Assembly (NCBI RefSeq): GCF_003460605.1
Contig: NZ_QTVN01000020.1
Location: 1-13,193, forward strand
Direction of reading: 5' to 3'
Source: Ruminococcus sp. AF31-8BH
GTDB lineage: Bacteria > Bacillota > Clostridia > Lachnospirales > Lachnospiraceae
DNA: 13,193 nt
A model generated the notes under the pieces. That model was not told where the DNA came from. It searched no databases and saw nothing but the letters and a program-made list of their open reading frames with translations. Positions within the stretch are counted from its first letter, which is position 1. The number at the start of each line of letters is the position of its first letter. The position numbers and the translations under genes were made by a program. This document shows, one piece after another, positions 1-5,601 of this stretch.

Positions 1-1
1 T

Positions 2-127
2 GCTGTAGGCTGGGCGGTGATCGATTATATCAAAAATGGGCGACCTCAGTACTACGAATCGGATCAGGTGTTCCTGAAACATATGCCGCCATTTGATCCT
101 AATCGTACAGAAAAACAAAGGAGGTGA
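2..127 (+). pseudogene. Tyrosine recombinase (integrase) fragment, C-terminal catalytic part missing
   Basis: The open frame enters from the left window edge and ends at TGA 125-127. Its 41 residues include a stretch reading GWAVIDYIKNGRP followed by VFLKHMPPF. This is the pattern found in phage-integrase-family (tyrosine) recombinases of the Tn554/Xer type just before the second half of the catalytic domain. Family members normally continue for roughly 90 more residues carrying the HxxR box, the LGH box and the nucleophilic Tyr. Here the frame instead ends in a charged NRTEKQRR tail that overlaps the Shine-Dalgarno of the next gene. The recombinase therefore appears to have been cut by a junction near base 100 and is probably inactive. 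The N-terminal part lies outside the window, so its state is unknown. The family call rests on one short block and is moderately confident. Confidence 0.58.
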
Positions 128-131
128 AATG

Positions 132-380
132 ATGGAAAAGAAAGTATATATCGATCTTCCGCCGTTTACGGGAAGAAATGTTCCGATTAAAGAAATCGCT
201 CAGGCGATCGGAAAAGACCCGCACTATATCCGCCTTGCCATTCAGCAGGGGATTTTTAAATTCGGAGTGGCGATGAAAGTGGGAAATTCTAACGAGTTCA
301 GTTACTACTGTCCGGATCGTAAGGTGTGGGAAGAAACCGGATATTTCCGGGATGTAAGAAAAGAAAAAGCCCAGGCATAA
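132..380 (+). CDS. Small excisionase-like / helix-turn-helix DNA-binding protein
   Basis: This 82-residue protein begins MEKKVYIDLPPF. Residues about 18-45 (PIKEIAQAIGKDPHYIRLAIQQG) read like a winged-helix or MerR/Xis-type helix-turn-helix. They are followed by a beta-hairpin-like section (FGVAMKVG...FSYYCP) and a charged tail. Small proteins of this shape sit beside integrase and replication genes in Firmicutes mobile elements, where they act as recombination directionality factors or local regulators. That role is inferred here. A strong AGGAGG (119-124) lies 7 bases before ATG 132; an adjacent ATG at 129 has only a 4-base spacer, so 132 is preferred. The gene sits directly behind the broken recombinase and upstream of the primase, with a 108-base gap that holds an inverted repeat. 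I recognise the general type but not a named family. Confidence 0.72.
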   Translation: MEKKVYIDLPPFTGRNVPIKEIAQAIGKDPHYIRLAIQQGIFKFGVAMKVGNSNEFSYYCPDRKVWEETGYFRDVRKEKAQA

Positions 381-406
381 AAACCAGGGCTCAATCTTCA
401 GAGATA

Positions 407-441
407 TTGCTATACTCTGTCCAGCAAATAAAGTATAGCAA
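407..441. promoter_or_regulatory. 10-bp perfect inverted repeat upstream of the primase gene (operator or hairpin)
   Basis: TTGCTATACT (407-416) and AGTATAGCAA (432-441) are perfect inverse complements with a 15-base spacer. Each arm carries TATACT, a good -10-like hexamer, on its own strand. The repeat lies 47 bases before the primase start. It is too AT-rich and lacks a following T-run, so it is unlikely to be a terminator. A protein-binding operator is more likely. One arm resembles the promoter of the XRE gene at 4684-4700, which suggests shared control. Confidence 0.5.
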
Positions 442-488
442 ATACCTCTGTGAGATACAATTGAAAATTTCAAAAGAGGAGGTTATAC

Positions 489-1136
489 ATGAATTTATTT
501 CAGGAAATTAAAGCGTATGTTACAGCCCTGCAGGCTGCGGAACAGTACGGGATCAAGATCAACCGGAATAAGATGGCATGCTGCCCCTTCCATGATGATC
601 ACCATCCCAGTATGAAGATTGGCCAGAATTACTATTGTTTTGCCTGCGGAGCAAAAGGAGACGTCATAGATTTTACTTCCAGACTGTTTGGCATATCCCA
701 GTTCGAGGCGGCACAGAAGCTGATCACAGATTTTGGACTTCCGATCAGGTCTGAAAAGAAGAAACATGCACCGGGGAAACCCCGGAACAGGGCGTCCTCA
801 ATGGTACAAAGTCGGTATCATTTTTCCGTAAAAAACAAGATCCTGGACTGGAAAAATCATGCGGTAAAGGTTTTGACTGACTATCTGTCGTGGATCAGAT
901 TCTGGAAGAAATTTTACTCATCGCGACAGGATCCTTTTGAGGAGGAACATTTTCTGGAGGCATTGAGTAATGAGTGGAAGATCAATGCTTATCTGGATAT
1001 CCTGCTGGCCGGAAGCGGAGAAGAGATTGCCCAATTCTTTATGGACAAGAGGAAGGAGGTGGCGGATATTGAGCAGCGAATGGATGGATATCAGCGAGGA
1101 GTCCTGGAAGAAATTAGAAAAGATTGTAGAGGATGA
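489..1136 (+). CDS. CHC2 zinc-finger primase-like replication protein (stand-alone zinc-finger form)
   Basis: The 215-residue protein carries the DnaG-type CHC2 zinc finger near its N-terminus: CPFHDDHHPSM at residues 32-42 and YCFACGAKGDVIDF at 49-62. C32, H35, C50 and C53 are the expected zinc ligands. In DnaG-type primases this domain recognises template DNA at primer initiation. No TOPRIM catalytic domain follows; the C-terminal 120 residues are helical and charged, without a motif I recognise. It may therefore be an origin-recognition or initiation partner for the helicase downstream rather than a complete primase. AGGAGG (477-482) lies 6 bases before the ATG, which supports this start. 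The 3' end overlaps the helicase gene, so the two are almost certainly co-translated. CHC2 plus VapE pairs are common in mobilizable elements, phages and satellites of Firmicutes. Confidence 0.9.
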   Translation: MNLFQEIKAYVTALQAAEQYGIKINRNKMACCPFHDDHHPSMKIGQNYYCFACGAKGDVIDFTSRLFGISQFEAAQKLITDFGLPIRSEKKKHAPGKPRNRASSMVQSRYHFSVKNKILDWKNHAVKVLTDYLSWIRFWKKFYSSRQDPFEEEHFLEALSNEWKINAYLDILLAGSGEEIAQFFMDKRKEVADIEQRMDGYQRGVLEEIRKDCRG

Positions 1137-2433
1137 AATGCTGAGTACAGAAGAGATCCGCGGATCTCTGGAAGTAACGGAGAAAGGACGGATCCGGCAG
1201 TCTATCCAGAATTGCAAACATGTGTTGGACCATGATCCCTGCCTGAAAGGCGCCATCTGCAGAAATGAGATGACCTGTCAGATTGATATTAAGAAAAAAG
1301 TGCCATGGAAGAGAAGAGGTGTTCAGATGACAGATACGGATATGAACAACCTGTCCTTGTATCTGGAAAAGAATTACGGGCTGACCAGTGACCGGGTGAT
1401 CATCAAAGCTGTGGACATTGTGGCAAATAATAACAGCTTTCATCCTATTATTGATTTTCTGGAAGGGCTTACCTGGGACGGGACGCCCAGGATCAGCCAT
1501 ATGCTGACACATTTTTTCGGAGCTGAAGATCAGAAGTATACCGGGGAGATCATGAAGATGCACATGATGGCAGCCATCAGCAGACTATACGAACCGGGAA
1601 CAAAATATGATATCATGCTCTGCCTGGTAGGCGGACAGGGAACGGGAAAATCTACCTTTTTCAAGTATCTGGCAATTAAGGATGAGTGGTTCACGGACGA
1701 TATGAAACGGTTGGATGACAAGAAGGTTTATGAATATCTGCAGGGGCACTGGATTGTGGAAATGTCGGAAATGAATGCAGTGGCCAATGCCAAGAGTATT
1801 GAGGAAACCAAATCTTTTCTGAGCAGACAGAAGGACACATACCGGATCCCGTATGAAAGGCGGGCGGAGGATCGGTACCGGCAGTGTGTATTCTGCGGGA
1901 CTTCCAATGACCTGGCATTCCTTCCTTTTGACAGGACCGGGAACCGCCGGTTCGGTCCGGTGAAAGTCTGCTCGGAAAAAGCGGAAGTGACGGTATATAA
2001 AAATGAGAAGGAATCCAGAGAGTATATTCTCCAGGCATGGGCGGAGGCGATGGTGATCTATAAGACGGAGAAGATCCTGCTGACCTTCTCCCCGGATATG
2101 GAAGACTATGTGAAATCCCTACAAAAGGATTTTATGCCGGAGGATACACAGACCGGAATGATCCAGGCTTTTCTGGACAACTACGAAGAGGATTATGTGT
2201 GCTCTACCATCATCTACCAGGAAGTGTTTCATCAGGAAGGCATCGTGCCGAAATGGCAGTCCAAAGAGATCGGAGATCTGATGGACAATGAGATCACCGG
2301 ATGGGAAAAACATGGAAATCACCGGTTCTCCGGGGGACTGGGAACTCAGCGTTCATGGAAGCGGATCCAGCCGAAAAAAGATCCAGATGGATTCATGAAA
2401 GTGGATGAAAATGAGGAGTTACCTTTTGAGTAA
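1069..2433 (+). CDS. VapE-family P-loop helicase/ATPase, replication protein
   Basis: The 454-residue protein belongs to the virulence-associated E (VapE) family, which resembles SF3/D5-like helicases. Walker A is GGQGTGKST at residues 188-196, a Walker B-like strand is HWIVEMSEM at 227-235, and the family signature GTSNDLAFLPFDRTGNRRF starts near residue 277. A C-terminal winged-helix-like region ends in a TQRSW motif. Such proteins unwind DNA during replication of excised islands or plasmids. The start is chosen at TTG 1069 because AAGGAGGT (1053-1060) sits about 9 bases upstream. The next in-frame ATG (1084) has no ribosome-binding site, and the frame stays open further upstream (to ATG 970) without one. 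The gene therefore starts 68 bases inside the primase gene, implying translational coupling. Family assignment is very secure; the start is likely but unproven. Confidence 0.92.
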   Translation: MSSEWMDISEESWKKLEKIVEDEMLSTEEIRGSLEVTEKGRIRQSIQNCKHVLDHDPCLKGAICRNEMTCQIDIKKKVPWKRRGVQMTDTDMNNLSLYLEKNYGLTSDRVIIKAVDIVANNNSFHPIIDFLEGLTWDGTPRISHMLTHFFGAEDQKYTGEIMKMHMMAAISRLYEPGTKYDIMLCLVGGQGTGKSTFFKYLAIKDEWFTDDMKRLDDKKVYEYLQGHWIVEMSEMNAVANAKSIEETKSFLSRQKDTYRIPYERRAEDRYRQCVFCGTSNDLAFLPFDRTGNRRFGPVKVCSEKAEVTVYKNEKESREYILQAWAEAMVIYKTEKILLTFSPDMEDYVKSLQKDFMPEDTQTGMIQAFLDNYEEDYVCSTIIYQEVFHQEGIVPKWQSKEIGDLMDNEITGWEKHGNHRFSGGLGTQRSWKRIQPKKDPDGFMKVDENEELPFE

Positions 2434-2532
2434 AAGTTAACTTTAAAAATGTTTTGAGCCTTGTTCACAAAAGTTTGTTCACAAGTTTGTGAACAGGGAA
2501 GTGTGAACAGGGAGAAAAAAACTTTGAAAGTT
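2433..2532. repeat. Symmetric iteron-like array: four TGTTCACA octamers flanked by two AAAGTT/AACTTT palindromes
   Basis: TGTTCACA occurs at 2462-2469 and 2476-2483, and its complement TGTGAACA at 2488-2495 and 2502-2509. Each same-strand pair has a 14-base period, and the four sites mirror exactly about a centre between 2485 and 2486. The inner pair forms a 9-bp dyad with a 2-base spacer (2476-2495). On the left is the 12-bp palindrome AAAGTTAACTTT (2433-2444); on the right is AACTTT-G-AAAGTT (2520-2532). The array lies immediately behind the VapE stop codon and ahead of the relaxase. By position and form it could be a replication origin bound by an initiator, or an operator for the relaxase gene. 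The function is inferred; the repeats are directly visible. Confidence 0.7.
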
Positions 2533-2554
2533 AAAAACACAGGAATGAAATAAG

Positions 2555-2608
2555 GCCCGGATACGGGCAGAAAGAAAAAGGCGGATACGCCAGAAACTAA
2601 GCCCTCGG
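2555..2608 (+). other. Two GATA-loop hairpins next to a MOBQ-like nic sequence: candidate oriT
   Basis: GCCCG-GATA-CGGGC (2555-2568) and GGCG-GATA-CGCC (2580-2591) are two perfect hairpins with the same four-base loop, 11 bases apart. The second is followed after five bases by ACTAAGCCCTCG (2597-2608). RSF1010-type MOBQ origins of transfer have an inverted repeat followed by TAAGTGCG|CCCT with the nick inside it. TAAG-CCCT here is a shortened likeness and lies at a similar distance from the repeat. A MobA/MobL relaxase is encoded about 200 bases downstream. The hairpins are certain; the oriT role and any nick position are inference. Confidence 0.42.
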
Positions 2609-2617
2609 CGATTGAGA

Positions 2618-2669
2618 GCGAAATACACCCATCGCACAAATCTGACGATTTATACTCTGTGTATTTCGC
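2618..2669. repeat. 11-bp perfect inverted repeat with 30-base spacer
   Basis: GCGAAATACAC (2618-2628) pairs perfectly with GTGTATTTCGC (2659-2669). The 30-base spacer holds a smaller ATCG...CGAT dyad. No T-run follows, so it is not a normal terminator. It sits between the candidate nic region and the relaxase gene. It could bind the relaxase or a relaxosome accessory protein, or form a stem-loop when single-stranded. Confidence 0.5.
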
Positions 2670-2684
2670 GACTGCATCGAGCTC

Positions 2685-2723
2685 TTCCCTTAAGAAACTG
2701 CAACCTGCAATTCCTTAAGGGAA
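2685..2723. repeat. 10-bp perfect inverted repeat with internal TGCA repeats
   Basis: TTCCCTTAAG (2685-2694) pairs perfectly with CTTAAGGGAA (2714-2723) around a 19-base loop that contains TGCA-ACC-TGCA. A short GCCC-TGCG-GGGC hairpin follows at 2735-2746, and a 6-bp CAGATC...GATCTG dyad lies closer to the gene. No poly-T follows. It lies about 80-120 bases before the relaxase start, so it could control relaxase expression or be part of the origin. Confidence 0.48.
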
Positions 2724-2802
2724 TCCTCCGGAAGGCCCTGCGGGGCAGATCGGCATGTAAACAGAGGGATGATCTGACGTACAACCGCCGGAAAGGAGAT
2801 AC

Positions 2803-4344
2803 ATGACAAATGGAAAAAACAGTTTTCTTCAGGTGGTCAAACTGCCCAATGTCAGAGGCAGGGTGCGTTATATCTCGGATCCGAAACGACAGGAAAATTT
2901 ATATGCCACCTTTACAAATGTGGAGTCGAAATATTGGACTTACCTTTCAAAAGAAAATCAGAAGGATTTCAGAAAAAGCGGTACAGATGGCAAATGCATT
3001 GAGGCGAGAGAGCTGATCATCATGCTGCCGCCAAGCCTGATCCAATATGATCCGGATATGCTGCTGAAGTATTTTTTCGCCAAGTTTGTGGAGAAATATG
3101 ATGTGGCGGTGGCAAGCGCTCTGCACCATAATAAGGCAAAAACTAATCTTCATATTCATCTGATCTTTTCCGAAAGACAAGAATTAGATGTTCCGGAAAG
3201 AAAGATTGCTGAAAGGAATCTGTTCTATGATGAAAACGGAAAACACGTCCGGACGAAGAAAGAGATTCTGGATGAACGTGGAGAGATTCGGCCGGGATGC
3301 AGGATCGTTAAGAAGGGAGAAGTTTATGAAACCAATCTTTTCAAACCGAAAAACCAGAAATTCAAGTCCAAGAAGTTCACGGAAGAAATGAAATATTATT
3401 ATACGGATCTTATCAATGAACTGGTAAAAAATCCCGCAGAGAAGTTGAAGGTGTTTGATAAGAACAGTCCTTATCTGCCGACCAGAAAGATTGGAAAGAA
3501 CAATCCAAAGGCAGAGGAGATTCGAATTGATAATTATCTCCGGCAGGAATGGAATCATATGGTGGACCGGGCAGTGACGGAAGGCGTGACAGAGGATGAA
3601 TTACGCCATGTGAAGAAAAAAGAAATCACTGTGCCGGCTCAAGAATCGATCATTAAGGCAGGCTGGAAACCGGATCAGTTCCGAAACATCCTGCAGAAAG
3701 CCATCGGGAAACTGAGAGGATTCATTCAGTTTATGAAAGAGATCCGGAATGGAGAATTTGACGCAAGAGGAAACCCGCTGATCCGCCATGATCTGAAATT
3801 TGATGTGACACCGGCACCACTACCGGAGTCGGCGAGAGGAGAAAGGCCATCTTCAGCTCTGCAGGAAGCGGAAGTAATGAGACTGGATCGTATTTTGCAG
3901 AAGATGAAGAAAGCAGAACAGAAGATTTATGCCATTGAGAAAGCAAAGCTCAGGCTGGAGAAAGAGCTGAAGGAAGTGCAGAAAAAGTGGTTTCATGGGA
4001 AAGAGAAGAAAGAGCTGGAGCAGAAGATTGCCGGAAAACGGCAGGAACTGAAGAAAGCACAGGAGACCCTAAGCGAGATTCCCAAAATGCAGGGATATGA
4101 AAATGCACTGGAAGTAAAAAAAGCCTATAATGCTGCAGTTACTGAACTGGAAGGTGTGCGGAAACTTCAGAGTGAATGGGATCAGAAGGGAATCCCGGAA
4201 AAGAAGTACTGGGTGATCAAAGCCAACGTTCCGGAGCAGACAAGGCAGAAAAGTATACATGAACGTCTGGAGGAGAAGAAACGGGGCATGGAACAACAAA
4301 AGAAAAAAGAGCGGAAAAGAAATCAAGACAGGGATTGCCTGTAA
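2803..4344 (+). CDS. MobA/MobL-type relaxase (mobilization nuclease)
   Basis: The 513-residue protein has the layout of MobA/MobL (MOBQ-like) relaxases, which nick oriT and lead the single strand into a recipient. Residues 19-26 (GRVRYISD) hold Y23, which lines up with the catalytic Tyr of the RSF1010 MobA N-terminus. ELIIMLPPS follows near residue 69. The metal-binding motif III is NLHIHLIFSER, with H117 and H119. The middle is basic. Residues about 353-440 are a Lys/Glu/Gln-rich coiled coil, and the tail is very basic. AAAGGAG (2792-2798) lies 4 bases before the ATG. No type IV secretion or coupling gene is present, so it would need a helper element. From about base 3593 onward the gene has a second, broken copy at 12186-12934. 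This copy is open throughout and looks functional. Confidence 0.88.
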   Translation: MTNGKNSFLQVVKLPNVRGRVRYISDPKRQENLYATFTNVESKYWTYLSKENQKDFRKSGTDGKCIEARELIIMLPPSLIQYDPDMLLKYFFAKFVEKYDVAVASALHHNKAKTNLHIHLIFSERQELDVPERKIAERNLFYDENGKHVRTKKEILDERGEIRPGCRIVKKGEVYETNLFKPKNQKFKSKKFTEEMKYYYTDLINELVKNPAEKLKVFDKNSPYLPTRKIGKNNPKAEEIRIDNYLRQEWNHMVDRAVTEGVTEDELRHVKKKEITVPAQESIIKAGWKPDQFRNILQKAIGKLRGFIQFMKEIRNGEFDARGNPLIRHDLKFDVTPAPLPESARGERPSSALQEAEVMRLDRILQKMKKAEQKIYAIEKAKLRLEKELKEVQKKWFHGKEKKELEQKIAGKRQELKKAQETLSEIPKMQGYENALEVKKAYNAAVTELEGVRKLQSEWDQKGIPEKKYWVIKANVPEQTRQKSIHERLEEKKRGMEQQKKKERKRNQDRDCL

Positions 4345-4604
4345 AGAAACAGCCGGAACCGTCAATGTTATTCATTGAAGGCTCCGGCTGTAATTGCAGG
4401 TTGGCATAAATGATTTATAGTAATCCGAAAAAGAATTCAGCAATATCCGCGTCAAAGATTTTGCTGAGTGCAATCAGTTCGCTGACTTTGATATTCATTC
4501 GATTAGTTTCAAGTTTTGCATAAGTGCTTTTGGAAATTTCAATTCCCATCAGCTGTAACTGCGCAATAACCTGATCCTGTGTCATATTTGTCCTGCGTCT
4601 TAGA
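3593..4604. repeat. Left copy of a ~1-kb direct repeat (relaxase 3' end, terminator, XRE gene)
   Basis: This stretch matches about 12186-13193 in the same orientation over roughly 1 kb, with scattered substitutions and a few short indels. The match begins abruptly inside the relaxase gene, at the DELRHVKK codons. It continues through the relaxase stop, the hairpin and most of the XRE gene. The right copy is cut by the window edge at the base equivalent to 4604, so the true repeat may be longer. The two copies bracket the rhamnosidase cargo. Confidence 0.88.
4349..4391 (-). terminator. Long hairpin terminator between convergent relaxase and XRE genes
   Basis: The arms from ACAGCCGGA (4349-4357) to TCCGGCTGT (4383-4391) form a 19-bp stem with two mismatches and a TTATT loop. 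On the minus strand it is followed by TTCTTTAC, a usable U-tract, so it mainly fits termination of the XRE gene. On the plus strand no T-run follows, although so strong a stem could also stop relaxase transcription. A near-identical hairpin recurs at 12939-12980. Confidence 0.72.
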
Positions 4605-4651
4605 CGCTGGATATTATGGCCGATATCCATGTCTGGTCTGATTTTCTGCAT
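4415..4651 (-). CDS. XRE-family helix-turn-helix transcriptional regulator
   Basis: This 78-residue protein is essentially a single Cro/C1-type HTH domain. IGHNIQRLRRRTNMTQDQVIAQL (about residues 10-32) gives the first helices, and ISKSTYAKLETNRMNIKVSEL (about 39-59) gives the recognition helix and its support. It ends FFFGLL. Such small repressors usually silence mobile-element transfer or replication genes and their own promoter. On the minus strand an AGGAG lies 10 bases before ATG 4651; the internal ATG at 4630 has no RBS. It is convergent with the relaxase and shares the terminator between them. A second copy (13004-13193) differs by very few, mostly conservative, residues. A possible self-binding site overlaps its promoter. 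Confidence 0.88.
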   Translation of the reverse strand: MQKIRPDMDIGHNIQRLRRRTNMTQDQVIAQLQLMGIEISKSTYAKLETNRMNIKVSELIALSKIFDADIAEFFFGLL

Positions 4652-4677
4652 ATCTGAACTACTCCTGGAAAATTTGT

Positions 4678-4705
4678 AATATAGAAATATTTCGCTATAC
4701 AGAAA
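4678..4705 (-). promoter_or_regulatory. Putative XRE promoter with overlapping operator-like motif
   Basis: Read on the minus strand, TTTCTG (4705-4700) and TATATT (4683-4678) form a weak -35/-10 pair with a 16-base spacer, about 27 bases from the XRE start. Between them lies GTATAGCGAAATATTTCT, which resembles GTATAGCAAATACCTCT at 433-449 upstream of the primase with one indel. This placement suits autorepression and co-control of the replication genes. It is inference from two sites only. Confidence 0.4.
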
Positions 4706-4719
4706 GTAGTGCTCAGAAA

Positions 4720-5229
4720 ATGTTCGTCGATAAAATATTTGAAAGAGCTACGATACGGGGGCTATGGGATTATCGGTTGTTTGGTCTAGGAGCGGATGAA
4801 GATGATAGGAGTTATGAGGAACGATTGGATGAACCTTACATGAGGTTTGAAAAGGCTGTAGAGAAATATGACAGAAGTAATACTTCGGAGTTGCGGGATT
4901 TATGTAATGAAGTGAGTAATGAGACGGCAAGTGTGTGTATGGAGATAGGACTACAAGCAGGAATATTGTTTATAGTGAAAAAAGTAGAGGTGGGTTCATT
5001 CAATGATTCGTTTCTTAGTGAGGAAAGCAGCCAGGATGCCAAGCTGGAGAAGATGCAGGAAATCCCTCTTTTTGCGCTGTATCCTTTCAAGAATCACCCC
5101 TTCAAAGGCAAGAATGACGAGACTATGCTGGAGAGGACTGACATTGCTCTGGTTTCGGCGATTGCCCACCCGGATCTGGAGAGCAGCAATAAGCTGATAG
5201 CCTGGCACAAGCGACACAGGGCACAGTGA
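4720..5229 (+). CDS. Chimeric ORF: DUF6809-like N-terminus joined to ParB-like remnant
   Basis: The 169-residue frame has two parts. Residues 1 to about 88 (MFVDKIFERA...FIVKK) are acidic and helical. The block RFEKAVEKYDRSNTSELRDL...GLQAGILFIVK recalls the small DUF6809-type proteins common in Lachnospiraceae, though this is a loose likeness. From about residue 92 (GSFNDSF) the sequence switches to the N-terminal pattern of plasmid or ICE ParB proteins: QEIPLFALYPFKNHPFKGKND at 113-133, then NKLIAWHKRHRA at 157-168, a degraded form of the LISGHRR box. Several residues expected between these blocks are missing. The frame stops at TGA 5227-5229, but ParB-like coding continues in another frame. 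No Shine-Dalgarno precedes the ATG. It is probably a fusion left by recombination and may not be expressed. Confidence 0.5.
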   Translation: MFVDKIFERATIRGLWDYRLFGLGADEDDRSYEERLDEPYMRFEKAVEKYDRSNTSELRDLCNEVSNETASVCMEIGLQAGILFIVKKVEVGSFNDSFLSEESSQDAKLEKMQEIPLFALYPFKNHPFKGKNDETMLERTDIALVSAIAHPDLESSNKLIAWHKRHRAQ

Positions 5230-5329
5230 GCTGACCGAGAAAGAAACCATGCCGGTTATTGTCCGGGATCTGGATGATGATGCCACCATCATCATGGTGG
5301 ACAGCAAATCTATAACAATCAGGCAGTAG
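4990..5329 (+). pseudogene. Decayed ParB-like partition gene fragment
   Basis: ParB N-terminal blocks occur in order but in two frames. The first set, from SFNDSFLSEE through IPLFALYPFKNHPF and LIAWHKRHRA, ends at 5227. The next begins at 5228 in the +1 frame: ELTEKETMPVIVRDLDDD then ATIIMVDS, ending at TAG 5327-5329. ParB homologues of Firmicutes elements read these blocks as one protein and continue for over 100 residues with a DNA-binding domain, which is absent here. There is also an internal loss after ETMLERTDIA. ParB proteins segregate plasmids or act in ICE maintenance; this fragment cannot do so. It marks debris from another plasmid-like or ICE-like element between the XRE gene and the cargo. 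Confidence 0.68.
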
Positions 5330-5601
5330 ACGGATCGACTTTTGCAGCAAATGGTGAAATAATTGAAACTTATGTTGCTTTTGAAAACATGGTGATCAGA
5401 TGTATGTGGACAAAATCCTTAAAGCGATAAAAGAAGGCCTGCGTTTGGTTTTATCAACGGACAGAAGTCCGGACATGCAGAAAATCAGGCAATGTTGTTG
5501 GCAACTGTTTCAACGCGATTAAAACTTTGACAAATTGTAAAATAAATAATTATTCCACTGCGTTTGTCAGAAAAATAAAGTAATCCTTCATCCTACTTTT
5601 A
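5330..5601. other. Intergenic stretch without a recognisable gene
   Basis: This AT-rich stretch lies between the ParB remnant and the AraC gene. It holds a 40-codon frame from ATG 5400 (MYVDKILKAIKEG...) without a clear RBS; its first residues resemble the MFVDKIF start of the ORF at 4720, which may be chance. It also contains a GTCCGGAC palindrome (5467-5474), a TTGACA (5527-5532), and a TGACAAA...TTTGTCA inverted repeat (5528-5534 with 5563-5569). A weak AAAGTA/TACTTT stem near 5577-5599 followed by a T-run on the minus strand could end AraC transcription. It marks the left boundary of the cargo. Confidence 0.4.

Noticed and set aside
368..391. Hairpin AGCCCAGG...CCAGGGCT overlapping the stop of the excisionase-like gene, as a terminator
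   Set aside because: The stem has a central mismatch and no T-run follows. It would also sit inside what looks like a co-transcribed gene set.
99..473. Minus-strand 124-codon frame opposite the excisionase-like gene
   Set aside because: It is the antisense shadow of a well-supported gene, with no RBS and a cysteine- and phenylalanine-rich, unlikely composition.
970..1068. Extended N-terminus of the VapE protein from ATG 970
   Set aside because: There is no RBS at 970 and the added residues read as a shifted frame of the primase. TTG 1069 has a strong Shine-Dalgarno.
2461..2512. CRISPR-like array
   Set aside because: The repeated units are only 8 bases, arranged in both directions with a 14-base period, and no cas genes are present. 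Iterons or operators fit better.
4069..4365. Minus-strand ORF over the relaxase 3' end, also present at 12659-12964
   Set aside because: Its presence in both copies follows from the duplication. Its leucine/phenylalanine-rich product is the complement of a Lys/Glu coiled coil, and the terminator overlaps its start.
5400..5522. 40-codon ORF beginning MYVDKILKAI as a second DUF6809-like gene
   Set aside because: Only the first seven residues resemble the ORF at 4720. There is no RBS and no further similarity.
5528..5569. TGACAAA/TTTGTCA inverted repeat as an insertion sequence end
   Set aside because: Only 7 bp, no transposase nearby, and no partner copy seen at the other side of the cargo.
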